The notes: generated by a model from the letters alone, not told the origin. Counted from the stretch's first letter, positions 16,965-26,528 are shown. The stretch: DNA of 64,000 bases from Campylobacter concisus (GCF_003048875.2 NZ_CP049264.1:372001-436000), one strand, 5' to 3'. Numbers and translations are program-made.

Positions 16965-17708
16965 ATGAAATTTAGCGGAAAAAACGTGCTAATAACAGGT
17001 GCAAGCAGAGGTATCGGCGCACAGATCGCAAAGACGCTTGCAAATATGGGCTTAAAAGTGTGGATAAACTACCGCTCAAAGCCTGAGATAGCAGACGCTT
17101 TGCAGGCTGAGATCGAACAAAATGGCGGCAAGGCTGCGGTGATAAAATTTGACGCAACAGACGAAGATGAGTTTATAAAAGGTATAAATTTGATAGTCGA
17201 TAGCGACGGCGAGCTAAGCTACCTTGTAAATAACGCTGGTATCACAAATGACAAGCTAGCGCTTCGCATGAAAACTAGCGAATTTACAGATGTGATAAAT
17301 GCAAACTTAACTTCAGCTTTCATAGGATGTAGAGAGGCTTTGAAAGTGATGAGTAAAAAGCGCTTTGGAGCGGTCGTAAATGTCGCATCTATCGTTGGTG
17401 AGATGGGAAATGCTGGACAGGTGAATTATTCAGCTAGCAAGGGCGGACTAATCGCCATGAGTAAGAGCTTTGCAAAAGAGGGCTCAAGCAGAAATATTCG
17501 CTTTAATAGCGTAACTCCGGGCTTTATCGAGACTGATATGACGCATGGGCTAAGTGATGAGGTAAAAAAAACTTATAGCGACAATATCCCGCTAAAACGC
17601 TTTGGTAGCGCTAGCGAGGTGGCTGAGGCTGTGGCATTTTTACTAAGTGATCACGCGAGCTACGTGACTGGCGAGACGCTAAAAATAAACGGCGGACTTT
17701 ATATGTAA
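16965..17708 (+). CDS. fabG: 3-oxoacyl-[acyl-carrier-protein] reductase
   Basis: FabG performs the NADPH-dependent reduction of beta-ketoacyl-ACP in type II fatty acid synthesis. The 247-residue short-chain dehydrogenase has the nucleotide motif TGASRGIG (11-18), NNAG (89-92) and catalytic Ser 142, Tyr 155 and Lys 159 (YSASK). The C-terminus GETLKINGGLYM is typical. TAAGGAG lies 6 bases before the ATG. It heads the fabG-acpP-fabF-accA group, all on the plus strand. Confidence 0.96.
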   Translation: MKFSGKNVLITGASRGIGAQIAKTLANMGLKVWINYRSKPEIADALQAEIEQNGGKAAVIKFDATDEDEFIKGINLIVDSDGELSYLVNNAGITNDKLALRMKTSEFTDVINANLTSAFIGCREALKVMSKKRFGAVVNVASIVGEMGNAGQVNYSASKGGLIAMSKSFAKEGSSRNIRFNSVTPGFIETDMTHGLSDEVKKTYSDNIPLKRFGSASEVAEAVAFLLSDHASYVTGETLKINGGLYM

Positions 17709-17710
17709 TG

Positions 17711-17734
17711 AAATTTCAACAAGTTTTGAAATTT
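17711..17734 (+). terminator. Hairpin between fabG and acpP
   Basis: The arms AAATTTCAA (17711-17719) and TTGAAATTT (17726-17734) are perfect 9-base complements with a 6-base loop. No long T-run follows. It may be a weak terminator or mRNA-end signal that lets acpP be expressed at a higher level from its own promoter; an AT-rich TATTATAAG lies at about 17756. Confidence 0.4.
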
Positions 17735-17794
17735 AAAATAAATAAAAGCGTAAATATTATAAGATAACAGACATTTTTTATAAGGAGACCTTAA

Positions 17795-18028
17795 ATGGCA
17801 GTATTTGAAGACGTAAGAGACGTAGTTGTAGAGCAACTAAGCGTAGATCCACAAGCGGTAAAACTAGAGTCTAAAATCATCGAAGATTTGGGCGCTGATT
17901 CACTTGACGTTGTAGAGCTAGTTATGGCTTTAGAAGAGAAATTTGAAGTAGAAATTCCTGATAGCGAAGCAGAGAAATTAGTAAGCATTCAAGACGTTGT
18001 AAATTATATAGAAAAACTAGGCAAATAA
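17795..18028 (+). CDS. acpP: Acyl carrier protein
   Basis: The 77-residue acidic protein carries the growing acyl chain on a phosphopantetheine arm. The attachment site is Ser 36 in [10 protein letters not shown]. Length and charge are standard. TAAGGAG precedes the ATG. It lies between fabG and fabF, with its own leader of about 85 bases that contains a hairpin and a likely promoter, consistent with the high abundance of ACP in bacteria. Confidence 0.97.
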   Translation: MAVFEDVRDVVVEQLSVDPQAVKLESKIIEDLGADSLDVVELVMALEEKFEVEIPDSEAEKLVSIQDVVNYIEKLGK

Positions 18029-18062
18029 TTTAAATTTGCATAGTTTGATTTAAGGAGATGTA

Positions 18063-19274
18063 TTGAAACGAGTCGTTGTAACTGGTATTGGCATGATAAA
18101 CGCACTTGGTCTTGATAAAGAGAGCTCTTTTAAGGCTATTTGCGAGGGTAAAACAGGTGTGAAAGAGATCACGAGCTTTGATGTAAGCGAATTCCCTGTT
18201 AAAATTGCTGCCGAGATAACTGATTTTGATCCAAATAGCATTTTAGACGGCAAAGAGGTGAAAAAAGTAGATCGTTTCATACAGCTTGGCATAAAAGCAT
18301 CTAACGAAGCTATGGCTGATGCAAATTTTAAGGAGTTTGATGCTCATAAATTTGGCGTTAGTTCAGCAGCTGGTATAGGTGGTTTGCCAAATATTGAGAA
18401 AAACTCAATCACATATTTTGAAAAAGGCGTAAAGAGAATTTCGCCATTTTTCATCCCATCTGCACTTGTAAATATGCTAGGTGGCATAGTTTCAATAAAC
18501 CACGGACTAAAAGGTCCAAATTTATCAAGCGTAACAGCTTGTGCAGCAAGCACTCATGCGATATCACAAGCTGCAAAATGCATAATGATCGGTCAAGCAA
18601 CAAATATGCTAGTTATCGGTGCTGAGTCTACTATCTGTGGCGTTGGCATAGGTGGTTTTGCAGCGATGAAAGCACTCTCAACTAGAAATGATGAGCCAAG
18701 TAAGGCATCAAGGCCATTTGATGCAAACCGCGACGGCTTTGTAATGGGTGAGGGCGCTGGCGCACTTGTACTTGAAGAGTATGAGTCGGCTGTTACAAGA
18801 GGCGCTAAAATTTACGCTGAAGTAGTTGGATTTGGTGAGAGCGGAGATGCACACCACATCACATCACCAACACTTGAAGGCCCATTAAGCGCGATGAAGC
18901 AAGCACTTGATATGGCAAAAGGCGTAAAAATAGACTACGTGAACGCACATGGTACTTCAACGCCAGTAAATGATAAAAATGAGACAGCTGCGTTAAAGGC
19001 TGTTTTTGGTGATAAGTGCCCACCAGTTAGTTCAACTAAAGGTCAGACTGGACACTGTTTAGGCGGTGCTGGTGCGATCGAAGCTGTCATATCTATAATG
19101 GCAATGAGAGATGGCATCATCCCTCCAACGATAAACTACGAAACGCCAGATCCAGATTGCGATCTAGACTACGTTCCAAATAAAGCCAGAAAAGCTGATA
19201 TAAAAGCTGTTATGAGCAACTCATTTGGCTTTGGTGGAACAAACGGCGTCGTGATATTTAAAAAGTTGGATTAA
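18063..19274 (+). CDS. fabF: 3-oxoacyl-[acyl-carrier-protein] synthase II
   Basis: FabF condenses malonyl-ACP with acyl-ACP to elongate fatty acids. The start is TTG 18063 after AAGGAGATG; no ATG in frame lies nearby. The 403-residue protein has active-site Cys 160 in VTACAAS, and the two catalytic His motifs [11 protein letters not shown] and [12 protein letters not shown]. The C-terminal [12 protein letters not shown] is standard. The accA start follows after one base. Confidence 0.96.
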   Translation: MKRVVVTGIGMINALGLDKESSFKAICEGKTGVKEITSFDVSEFPVKIAAEITDFDPNSILDGKEVKKVDRFIQLGIKASNEAMADANFKEFDAHKFGVSSAAGIGGLPNIEKNSITYFEKGVKRISPFFIPSALVNMLGGIVSINHGLKGPNLSSVTACAASTHAISQAAKCIMIGQATNMLVIGAESTICGVGIGGFAAMKALSTRNDEPSKASRPFDANRDGFVMGEGAGALVLEEYESAVTRGAKIYAEVVGFGESGDAHHITSPTLEGPLSAMKQALDMAKGVKIDYVNAHGTSTPVNDKNETAALKAVFGDKCPPVSSTKGQTGHCLGGAGAIEAVISIMAMRDGIIPPTINYETPDPDCDLDYVPNKARKADIKAVMSNSFGFGGTNGVVIFKKLD

Positions 19275-19275
19275 G

Positions 19276-20211
19276 ATGTCAAATTATTTAGATTTTGAAA
19301 AGAGCATAAAGCAAATTGATGAAGATATAGCAAATGCTAAAATCAGAGGCGATGAACATGCTGTTGAAATTTTAAATAAGAACTTATCTAAAGAGATATC
19401 AAAAGTATATAAAAATTTAAACGAATATCAACGTTTGCAACTTGCTCGTCATCCAGATAGACCATATGCTATTGATTATATAAATTCATTTTTAGTTGAT
19501 GGCTATGAGATCCATGGCGACAGGGCGTTTCGCGATGACCCAGCAATAGTTTGCTACATCGGCTATATCGGAGGTAAAAAGACTGTCGTTATAGGCGAGC
19601 AAAAAGGTCGTGGCACTAAAAATAAACTAAAAAGAAATTTTGGTATGCCTCATCCGGAGGGTTACCGAAAGGCTTTACGCGTAGCAAAATTGGCTGAAAA
19701 ATTTAACCTACCTATCTTATTTTTGATAGACACTCCAGGTGCGTATCCTGGCGTTGGTGCTGAAGAGCGAGGTCAAAGCGAGGCCATAGCTAGAAATTTA
19801 TTTGAATTTGCAAATTTAAAAACTCCAATAATAGCTGTCGTTATCGGTGAAGGCGGAAGTGGTGGTGCTTTAGCTATCGGCGTGGCTGATAGACTTGCTA
19901 TGATGAAAAACTCTGTCTTTTCAGTCATCTCGCCAGAGGGTTGTGCTGCGATACTTTGGAACGACCCAGCTAAGCAAGAGCAAGCTACAAAATCTATGAA
20001 GATAACGGCTGATGACTTAAAAAATTTATCGCTTATAGATGACGTGATAAACGAGCCGATAAATGGAGCTCATAGAGATAAAGACGGTGCTGCAAAAGCA
20101 CTTGCAAACTACTTCATCTCAGAGCTAGCTGAGCTTGAGAAGCTTGATATAAACGAGCTTGTCGCAAAAAGAATAGATAAAATTCTCTCTATCGGAGCTT
20201 ACGAAGAGTAA
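19276..20211 (+). CDS. accA: Acetyl-CoA carboxylase carboxyltransferase subunit alpha
   Basis: AccA is half of the carboxyltransferase that makes malonyl-CoA, the substrate for the synthases encoded just upstream. The 311-residue protein begins with a helical segment ([19 protein letters not shown]) and contains the crotonase-like core: [47 protein letters not shown] and [13 protein letters not shown]. It starts one base after the fabF stop, so the two are coupled. Confidence 0.97.
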   Translation: MSNYLDFEKSIKQIDEDIANAKIRGDEHAVEILNKNLSKEISKVYKNLNEYQRLQLARHPDRPYAIDYINSFLVDGYEIHGDRAFRDDPAIVCYIGYIGGKKTVVIGEQKGRGTKNKLKRNFGMPHPEGYRKALRVAKLAEKFNLPILFLIDTPGAYPGVGAEERGQSEAIARNLFEFANLKTPIIAVVIGEGGSGGALAIGVADRLAMMKNSVFSVISPEGCAAILWNDPAKQEQATKSMKITADDLKNLSLIDDVINEPINGAHRDKDGAAKALANYFISELAELEKLDINELVAKRIDKILSIGAYEE

Positions 20212-20218
20212 AATTTAT

Positions 20219-20260
20219 AGTCACAAGTGAGTTGAAATTTAAGTAAATTTGCTTGTGACT
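20219..20260 (+). terminator. Inverted repeat after accA
   Basis: AGTCACAAG (20219-20227) and CTTGTGACT (20252-20260) are perfect 9-base complements about 24 bases apart, just after the accA stop. The loop is long and no clear T-run follows, so it is a weak candidate end of the fab operon. Confidence 0.35.
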
Positions 20261-20413
20261 CTCCTTTGCATTAAATTTAATACGCTTTTTTAATTCTAAA
20301 AAATGAAATATTTTTATATTTTTATCGCAATCTTCTAAATTTTAATAACTCATCTATGCGACTTTTAAGTGTTTAAGGCTAAAATTCTTAGCAAATTTAA
20401 ACAAAGGTCATTT

Positions 20414-21268
20414 GTGGATAAATTTCAAGAAAAATATATAAAACTTTCAAAAGATTACTACAAAAATAACGGTAATGCAGCGAGTGTGGAGGCTTTGTAT
20501 CAGTTTAAAGAAGAGCTTGAAGCAAGCAAGGATGCGCAAGCAAAACACGTTTTAGTAGATATTTATCAGCTTTTATCTATGCAAAAGAGCGCTTATGAGC
20601 TACTTTTAAAGATACACGATAAAAACGACAAAAAGCAGCTAAAAACACTTGGTTACCTTTCGCAGTTTATGGATGAGGGCGACAAATGGGCGGTGCCAAG
20701 ACCAAAAAGTAAAGGGCAAATTTTAGCCCAAAAGGCAAAGGTCGCCACCTTGCCAAAATTTCGCTATCACCCAGAGCCATTAAAAACTGGCGCATTTAAA
20801 GATGATATGAGTGTCACCTGCGAGTGCTGCGGCAAAACCACTGAAATTTACTATGATGGCAGCATATATAGCGAGCAAGATGTCACCTATCTTTGCTCAG
20901 CTTGCATCGCAAATGGCGAAGCTGCCAAGAAATTTGACGCTATCTTTGTGCAAGACGCCGACCAACTCGCCACTGATGACGCCAAAAAAGATGAGGAGCT
21001 TTTTAGAAGAACACCTGGCTATGAGAGCTGGCAGGGCGAGCACTGGGTGGCATGCTGTGATGATTATTGCGCATTTTTGGGTGATGTGGGCACGAAGGAG
21101 CTTTTAGAGCTTGGCATCGCAGACGAGGTCTTTGATGACTACGCAAAAAGAGACGATTACGACGTGAAAATGGCGCGCGAGGTGCTTGTAGCGGGCGGCA
21201 ACTTTGCTGGATATTTGTTTCGCTGTTTGCACTGTAAAAAGTATCACATCTACATTGATGCTTGCTAA
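20414..21268 (+). CDS. CbrC (UPF0167) family protein
   Basis: The start is placed at GTG 20414, six bases after an AAAGG site (284 residues); a GTG at 20369 would add 15 basic residues with no ribosome site. After about 100 helical residues the CbrC-type domain begins: LPKFRYHPEPLKTGAFK, then a CECCGK pair, YDGSIYSEQDVTYLC..C, and TPGYESWQGEHWVACCDDYCAFLG. The paired cysteines suggest a zinc site, and a CLHC pair near the C-terminus may be a second. The biochemical role of the family is unknown. It is followed at 12 bases by a DUF1963 gene, and both interrupt core genes. Confidence 0.8.
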   Translation: MDKFQEKYIKLSKDYYKNNGNAASVEALYQFKEELEASKDAQAKHVLVDIYQLLSMQKSAYELLLKIHDKNDKKQLKTLGYLSQFMDEGDKWAVPRPKSKGQILAQKAKVATLPKFRYHPEPLKTGAFKDDMSVTCECCGKTTEIYYDGSIYSEQDVTYLCSACIANGEAAKKFDAIFVQDADQLATDDAKKDEELFRRTPGYESWQGEHWVACCDDYCAFLGDVGTKELLELGIADEVFDDYAKRDDYDVKMAREVLVAGGNFAGYLFRCLHCKKYHIYIDAC

Positions 21269-21280
21269 AAAGGGAAAAAT

Positions 21281-22123
21281 ATGGATCTAAATGAAATTTA
21301 TAAAGGCTGCAAAGAGCGCGGTCTGGAGGGGCTTTTTGAGTTTTTAAAGCCAATGGCTAAAAATGCTATAAAGATAGATACGCAGGCTAAAGATGACGGT
21401 GATATCGCTGTTGGAGCGTCTAAATTTGGCGGACAGCCAGATCTGCCAGCTAGCGTGCCTTGGCCGTCAAATGAAAACGGCGCGCTTAGCTTTGTGGCGC
21501 AGATAAATTTTGCTGAGGTTAGCAAATTTGACACCGATGGGTTACTACCAAAAAGTGGCATGCTCTATCTTTTTTATGATATAAATTTACGCATCTGGGG
21601 CTTTGAGCCTGCTGATAAAAAGGGCTTTGCCGTGATCTTTGCCGAGGCAGCTCAAGACCAACTTGCTCGCCAAAACATGGATGGCGTGAATTTCACATTT
21701 GGCGCACGCTCTCTTAGCTTTAAAAACGAGCTAAATTTGCCAAGTTTGCAAAGCTCGCTCGTGCCATTTGGCAAGTTTAGTGAGGAGGAGTGGGAGGCCT
21801 ATCACGAGGTCATCGAGCCAAGCTGGCAGGCCAAAGAAAACAAGCTACTTGGTCACTCTGACAACATCCAAGACGGCATGGAGCTAGAGTGCGAGCTCGT
21901 GGCAAATGGCCTTGACTGCGGCGATGGTAGCGCTTATCACCACCCAAATATCGCGGAGTTTGAGAAAAATGCCGCCCAGTGGCAGCTGCTTTTGCAGATA
22001 GATAGCGATGAGCAGAGCGACATGGACTGGGACGGAGAGGGTAGAATTTATCTGTGGATAAAGAGGGACGACCTAGCGGCGCGTGACTTTAACAAAACTT
22101 GGCTAGTTTTACAAACGAGCTAG
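21281..22123 (+). CDS. DUF1963 (YwqG-like) protein
   Basis: The protein has 280 residues and no leader. It shows the DUF1963 signature: GASKFGGQPDLPASVPWP followed by LSFVAQINFAEV, then GMLYLFYDI, and the C-terminal LLLQIDSDEQSDMDWDGEGRIYLWI. The family is widespread and sporadic and often found beside toxin or immunity genes, but its function is not established. GGGAAAAAT precedes the ATG, and it is probably cotranscribed with the CbrC-like gene. Confidence 0.8.
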   Translation: MDLNEIYKGCKERGLEGLFEFLKPMAKNAIKIDTQAKDDGDIAVGASKFGGQPDLPASVPWPSNENGALSFVAQINFAEVSKFDTDGLLPKSGMLYLFYDINLRIWGFEPADKKGFAVIFAEAAQDQLARQNMDGVNFTFGARSLSFKNELNLPSLQSSLVPFGKFSEEEWEAYHEVIEPSWQAKENKLLGHSDNIQDGMELECELVANGLDCGDGSAYHHPNIAEFEKNAAQWQLLLQIDSDEQSDMDWDGEGRIYLWIKRDDLAARDFNKTWLVLQTS

Positions 22124-22543
22124 GGACGAAAATTTAGCCAAAAGTTCTTGCTGGTGTGGATTTGGTAGTAAAATTATTTGGCATGCCATCTAAATTTCGC
22201 GCGTAGAATGTGTAAATTTAAAAATTTAAAGGCAAATAGTAGATGAAATTTAATTTTTTGTAGTTTTGCAGCTAGTTAAATTTACTTTGCAAGTGACTTT
22301 TACTCCCATACTAGCGGCTCATCGCTAAATTTGCCAACATTCTTGGCTCTCTTTAAATTTCTCTTTGCTGATTAGATAGAAATTTATGTACTTTTTGTGT
22401 TTTGGCGTAACCGCTCAATAGTTGCTTTAAAAGTTATCTTATCCACGATATTTGGTATTAAATTTCACAAAACTAGCATATCTATCCATGCGCCAAATTT
22501 AGGCAAATTTTAGTAAAATCCTTAAAAAATTTAAAGGCAAAAT
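22124..22543. other. Non-coding gap with possible decayed gene
   Basis: These 420 bases hold no intact gene. On the minus strand between about 22300 and 22500 short protein-like stretches appear in shifting frames (for example DKITFKATIERLRQNTK, KYINFYLISKEKFKES and GKFSDEPLVWE), as expected for a gene broken by several frameshifts. The promoter of ribE is likely within the last 60 bases (TTTTAGTAAAATCC). Confidence 0.3.
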
Positions 22544-23158
22544 ATGTTTAATGGCTTAATCAGAGAGCTTGCCGAGGTCATTAGCTACTCGCAAAATGTT
22601 TTACGGCTAAAGGCTAAATTTCGCCCAAATTTAGGCGATAGCATCGCAGTAAATGGCGCTTGCTTAAGTGTAACAAAACTATATGATGATGGCTTTAGTG
22701 TGGAGCTAAGCGCAGAGAGCAGGGCAAATGTCGCGGTTGAAAATTTAGCCGGCTTGGTGCATATCGAGCCTGCGATGAAGCTTGGAGAGCGAGTAGATGG
22801 GCATTTGATGCAGGGGCATATCGACTTTATCGGCGTGATCTCAGCTATAAATAAGCATGAAAACGGCGTTGATTTTTACATCGACCTGCCAAAGGAGGCG
22901 ATGGCTCTCATGGCAAACAAGGGCTCAGTGGGCGTTGAGGGTGTGAGCCTTACGATAAATGAAATTTTGCCAAAGGGTATCAGGCTCACGATCATTCCCA
23001 TCACTTTTAGAGATAGCCTTTTTGGCACTTTCAAGGTCGGCAGACGCGTAAATATCGAGAGCGACTTGCTGGCTCGCTACGTGGCTAGGATGCTTGAGGC
23101 TAAGCAAAATGGCGGCCTTAGCTGGGACGAGGTCGAGAGAATTTCAAGCCTTTACTAA
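22544..23158 (+). CDS. ribE: Riboflavin synthase, alpha chain
   Basis: The enzyme dismutates two 6,7-dimethyl-8-ribityllumazine molecules to riboflavin. The 204-residue protein has two lumazine-binding repeats: first from MFNGLIREL with GDSIAVNGACLSV, second from about residue 88 with GHLMQGHIDFIG and GSVGVEGVSLTINE. The family usually starts MFTG; here it is MFNG. An AAAGGCAAAAT site precedes the ATG. The following gene starts 10 bases after its stop. Confidence 0.93.
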   Translation: MFNGLIRELAEVISYSQNVLRLKAKFRPNLGDSIAVNGACLSVTKLYDDGFSVELSAESRANVAVENLAGLVHIEPAMKLGERVDGHLMQGHIDFIGVISAINKHENGVDFYIDLPKEAMALMANKGSVGVEGVSLTINEILPKGIRLTIIPITFRDSLFGTFKVGRRVNIESDLLARYVARMLEAKQNGGLSWDEVERISSLY

Positions 23159-23168
23159 GCGAGCAAAG

Positions 23169-23888
23169 ATGCGTGAAAATTTAGAGATCGTTTTTGATAA
23201 AAATGGCATAGTAGCTGGCTTTACAAACAGGCTTGGCGGCGTGAGCGAGGGTAAATTTAGCTCGCTAAATTTAGGCGATCACGTGGGCGATGAGCCAAGA
23301 GATGTTATAAAAAATAGAGAAATTTTGGCTAGAAATTTGGGTGTTAGGCAGCTTAAATTTATGAAGCAGATCCACTCGGACAAGGTCTTTGTTCTTGAAA
23401 ACGAGGACGATGAGCTACCAGAGTGCGACGCTGTGATCACAAATTTAAGCTGTGTGGGCGTCTGCGTTTTGGTGGCGGACTGCTCGCCAGTTGTGATGAT
23501 AGATGAAAAGCGCGGTGTGATCTGCGTGGCTCATGCAGGAAGAGCCGGCGTTATGCTAAAAATTTGCACAAAAGCAGTTATGCTCATGGGCGAGAAATTT
23601 GGCTCAAAAGCAGATGAAATGAGCGTCTTTGTCGGGGCAAATATAAAAGGTGGCTGCTACGAGGTGGGCGAGCTTGATCTTGGGGAATTTAACGCATATA
23701 AGATAGGTAGAAATTTTGATATGAACGCGACCTTAAGGGATGAATTTAAGGCACTTGGGGTTAGAAATCTAAACTTTAGCGAGATCTGCACGCACTGTGA
23801 TGAGAGATATTTTTCGTACCGAAGAGACGGCGTGTGCGGTAGATTTTGCGGATTTGCAGTGAAATTTAAGGATAAAAATGGGATATGA
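23169..23888 (+). CDS. pgeF: Polyphenol oxidase/laccase-fold protein (PgeF/YfiH family)
   Basis: Proteins of this family act on peptidoglycan precursors containing a wrong amino acid, or as purine nucleosides-phosphorylase-like enzymes. I start it at ATG 23169 (239 residues), because the longer frame to 23094 lies inside ribE. Family motifs are present: TNRLGGVSEG, MKQIHSDKV, DAVITN, VADCSPVVM, AHAGRAGV (usually HAGWRG), GANIKGGCYEVG, and CTHCDERYFSYRRDG. The conserved Cys and His residues bind zinc. The stop overlaps the next gene by 11 bases. Confidence 0.85.
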   Translation: MRENLEIVFDKNGIVAGFTNRLGGVSEGKFSSLNLGDHVGDEPRDVIKNREILARNLGVRQLKFMKQIHSDKVFVLENEDDELPECDAVITNLSCVGVCVLVADCSPVVMIDEKRGVICVAHAGRAGVMLKICTKAVMLMGEKFGSKADEMSVFVGANIKGGCYEVGELDLGEFNAYKIGRNFDMNATLRDEFKALGVRNLNFSEICTHCDERYFSYRRDGVCGRFCGFAVKFKDKNGI

Positions 23889-24087
23889 GAGCTTTAAAAA
23901 TCCACTAGCGGCAAAAATAGCTCAAAACGCTAGAAATTTGGGCTTTGAGCAGCTTATGAACGAAGAGTTTGTGCAGATGCTACTTAGCTCAAAAAAGATG
24001 GAGCTAAGCGCCGTGGATAGGGAAAGTATCGAGCAAATTTTTATAAAACTGATGGAGATAGAAGAAAAAGTACAACTTAGCAAATAA
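23878..24087 (+). CDS. Small conserved cytoplasmic protein
   Basis: This 69-residue protein begins inside the end of pgeF (ATG 23878) and is followed by iadA after 10 bases. It is helical and lacks a leader (MGYESFKNPLAAKIAQNAR, ending MEIEEKVQLSK). Nothing identifies its function. The position indicates cotranscription with pgeF and iadA. Confidence 0.65.
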   Translation: MGYESFKNPLAAKIAQNARNLGFEQLMNEEFVQMLLSSKKMELSAVDRESIEQIFIKLMEIEEKVQLSK

Positions 24088-24097
24088 AGGAGAAAAT

Positions 24098-25240
24098 ATG
24101 CTTTTGCTTAAAAATGCTAATCTATACACGCCAAAATTTCTTGGCAAATGCGATGTTTTGGTAGGTGGCGGTAAAATTTTAGCCATCGGCGAGGGGCTAA
24201 GCTTTAGTGTAGAAGGGCTAGAAATTTACGACCTAAAAGGCAAAATTTTAGCCCCGGGCCTCATTGATCAGCACGTGCATATCACGGGTGGTGGCGGCGA
24301 AGCTGGATATCACTCAAGAACGCCTGAGATTACGCTTAGTCAGATCGTAAAGTACGGCACGACGACGCTTGTTGGCGTTTTGGGGACCGATGGTGTCACC
24401 AGAAGCTTGGAAAATCTCTACTCAAAGGCAAAAGCGCTCGAGTTTGAGGGCATCTCGACCTTCATACACACCGGCTCATACGCAAGCCCCTGTGTGACAT
24501 TTACCGGCGACATCGCAAAAGATCTCATACTAATCGACAAAGTGATCGGCGTAAAGATCGCACTAACCGATAACCGCGGCAGCTACGTCTCAAAAGAGGA
24601 GCTCATCAATATACTAAGCAAGATACGTATAGGCGGCATGGTCTCTAAAAAAGGCGGCGTGCTTCACATGCACATGGGTGCTTTAAGCGAGAAATTTGAC
24701 AACGTATTTAAGGTGATAAAAGACTATGAATTTCCAGCCTACTACTTCTCGCCGACACACTGCGCTAGGACGAAAGACCTGTTTAACGAGGCTTTGAAAT
24801 TTCAAAAAATGGGCGGAAATATCGATATCACAAGCGGTGGTAGTAAATTTGCCCCACTTCATGAGGTGGTGGCTTATGGCCTTGAAAATGGGCTAAATTT
24901 AGAGCGACTAACTATGAGTTCAGACGGCAATGGCAGCGTGCCTAAATTTAACGAAAATGGCGAGCTAGTGGGATATGGCTGTGCCTCATGTGCGTCAAAT
25001 TTAGAGGTATTGCAAGCTTTAGTAAGAAATAAAATTTTAAATATAGAAGATACCTTGGCTTTGATGAGCAAAAACGTGGCGAGATATCTAAATTTAAGCC
25101 AAAAAGGCGAGATAAAAATCGGCAACGACGCTGATCTTTGCGTCTTTGACGAGGAGCTAAATTTATACGATGTGATCGCAAAAGGCGAGTTTTGTGTTAA
25201 AGACGAAAAGGTCGTTAAAAAAGGCTTTTTCGAAAATTAA
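24098..25240 (+). CDS. iadA: Beta-aspartyl (isoaspartyl) dipeptidase
   Basis: IadA is a zinc amidohydrolase that hydrolyses beta-aspartyl dipeptides formed from damaged proteins. The 380-residue protein has the metal motif GLIDQHVHITGGGGEAG (His 60s), THCARTKD further along with a metal His, HMHMGAL, and MSSDGNGSVP with the catalytic Asp. Length fits the family (about 385-390). AAAGGAGAAAAT precedes the ATG. A strong palindromic terminator follows the stop. Confidence 0.92.
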   Translation: MLLLKNANLYTPKFLGKCDVLVGGGKILAIGEGLSFSVEGLEIYDLKGKILAPGLIDQHVHITGGGGEAGYHSRTPEITLSQIVKYGTTTLVGVLGTDGVTRSLENLYSKAKALEFEGISTFIHTGSYASPCVTFTGDIAKDLILIDKVIGVKIALTDNRGSYVSKEELINILSKIRIGGMVSKKGGVLHMHMGALSEKFDNVFKVIKDYEFPAYYFSPTHCARTKDLFNEALKFQKMGGNIDITSGGSKFAPLHEVVAYGLENGLNLERLTMSSDGNGSVPKFNENGELVGYGCASCASNLEVLQALVRNKILNIEDTLALMSKNVARYLNLSQKGEIKIGNDADLCVFDEELNLYDVIAKGEFCVKDEKVVKKGFFEN

Positions 25241-25247
25241 TATCCTT

Positions 25248-25275
25248 AAAGATATAGTAAATTTACTATATCTTT
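25248..25275 (+). terminator. Perfect 28-base palindromic terminator after iadA
   Basis: The left arm AAAGATATAGTAAA (25248-25261) and right arm TTTACTATATCTTT (25262-25275) are exact complements with no spacer, followed by TTAT. It starts 8 bases after the iadA stop. This is a rho-independent type signal, AT-rich, and usable from both sides. Confidence 0.7.
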
Positions 25276-25433
25276 TTATATGCTCATACATACCGATTTT
25301 ATAGGCTTTTATGAGTGAAATTCTGTAAATTAATATATTAAATATTTTATTAATGTAAGTTAAGTAAAAATTAAAAATAACCAGAATAAAATACATTATT
25401 TTTTAAAAAGGATATTTTATACAAGGACTAAAT

Positions 25434-26471
25434 ATGGATGAGCAAATTTATGCATTAGATAATAATAAAGAACCATTGATTAACATAAGATATGGAGTGT
25501 ATCAGGTAATAGATGAAAAATTTATCAATTTTTTAAACGATAAACTTGATGTTAAGTTTAGTAATTTTGCCTATAGACAGAAAGATGGCACTTCTTTTTT
25601 TAATAATTCTGCAATTTTTTGTGATGGAACAGTGTGCAAAACTTATACAATAGAGAAAGAAAAGAAAGAAGACTTTAAAAAAGAAGTAAAAAATTTAAAA
25701 CTAAATGATAGCTACATAAATAGAAAAATACCCTATAGTGATACTTTTATTTATTTTGAAAAGGAAAATATTCTTTTTATTTTAAATGTGCTAGCCGATG
25801 ACAGAATTTATTATGAGCACTTTATTACAATTTTTAGAGAAGATGAACAACTCAATGAGTATGATAAAGAAGTTAGTTCTGAGATAGATAAATTGGGGAA
25901 TTACGATTTCCTAGACTTAGATAATACACACAATATATTTTATAGTGAAAAAGGGATTGTTTTTATTAGTAAGATAAAAAATCCTTTTTTTAATCAACTA
26001 AATAAAGGTTGTGAAGTAGTCGTTGTTTTTTTATATCTTGTTATGAAATATACTAGTGAACTTAGTAAAACGCTGACTAATAATATTAATGATTTGAAAT
26101 CTGTTTTAAAAGCAAGAGAGAATTTGTTGGAATTTAAAATTAAATCAAGAAATGCAGTTTTAAAAGTAGGGCTGATAGAGTTTTATAAAAAATTAAATAC
26201 TATGTTTGGAAAGTGTAGTCAAGTTGATGAAAATTTAGAATTATCAAGAGAAAAATTTTATATACAAAATGAATTAAATAAAATTGAAGATAGAAAAAGA
26301 GAAAAGAGTTTTCAAAAATTTGTTAGTATTACTACTATTTTGATTGCTATTTTTGCTTTCTTTCTTGGTTTTGCTGGTGGCTGCATGGATTGGCAAAAAT
26401 TTCTAGGTTGGGAAAAATTAGAAATTCAAAAAGTAATCAATAGTAAACAAGTGGAGAATTTGCAAAAATAA
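25434..26471 (+). CDS. Orphan protein with C-terminal membrane anchor, AT-rich
   Basis: The 345-residue protein has no signal peptide. Residues 1-230 are soluble and rich in Lys, Asn, Asp and Phe. Residues about 235-300 look helical and coiled (LKSVLKARENLLEFKIKSR and LNKIEDRKREKS). A single strong membrane segment follows at about 305-325 (VSITTILIAIFAFFLGFAGG), with a short tail. The layout resembles CorA-like or membrane-anchored defence proteins, but no diagnostic motif is present and I do not recognise it. Codons are markedly more AT-rich than in neighbours, suggesting recent acquisition. It sits alone between a terminator and the rpsB leader. Confidence 0.65.
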   Translation: MDEQIYALDNNKEPLINIRYGVYQVIDEKFINFLNDKLDVKFSNFAYRQKDGTSFFNNSAIFCDGTVCKTYTIEKEKKEDFKKEVKNLKLNDSYINRKIPYSDTFIYFEKENILFILNVLADDRIYYEHFITIFREDEQLNEYDKEVSSEIDKLGNYDFLDLDNTHNIFYSEKGIVFISKIKNPFFNQLNKGCEVVVVFLYLVMKYTSELSKTLTNNINDLKSVLKARENLLEFKIKSRNAVLKVGLIEFYKKLNTMFGKCSQVDENLELSREKFYIQNELNKIEDRKREKSFQKFVSITTILIAIFAFFLGFAGGCMDWQKFLGWEKLEIQKVINSKQVENLQK

Positions 26472-26487
26472 GACTTTGTTATTATAT

Positions 26488-26528
26488 AAAGCTTGAATTT
26501 ATAAAAAAATTAGTAAAATCCAAGCTTT
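26488..26528 (+). repeat. Inverted repeat in the rpsB upstream region
   Basis: AAAGCTTG (26488-26495) and CAAGCTTT (26521-26528) are exact complements separated by 25 AT-rich bases that include TTAGTAAAATC, a possible -10 region. It may act as terminator of the orphan gene or as an operator-like site before rpsB. Confidence 0.3.

Noticed and set aside
22925-23107. 60-codon minus-strand ORF inside ribE
   Set aside because: Antisense to a clear riboflavin synthase, with no ribosome site.
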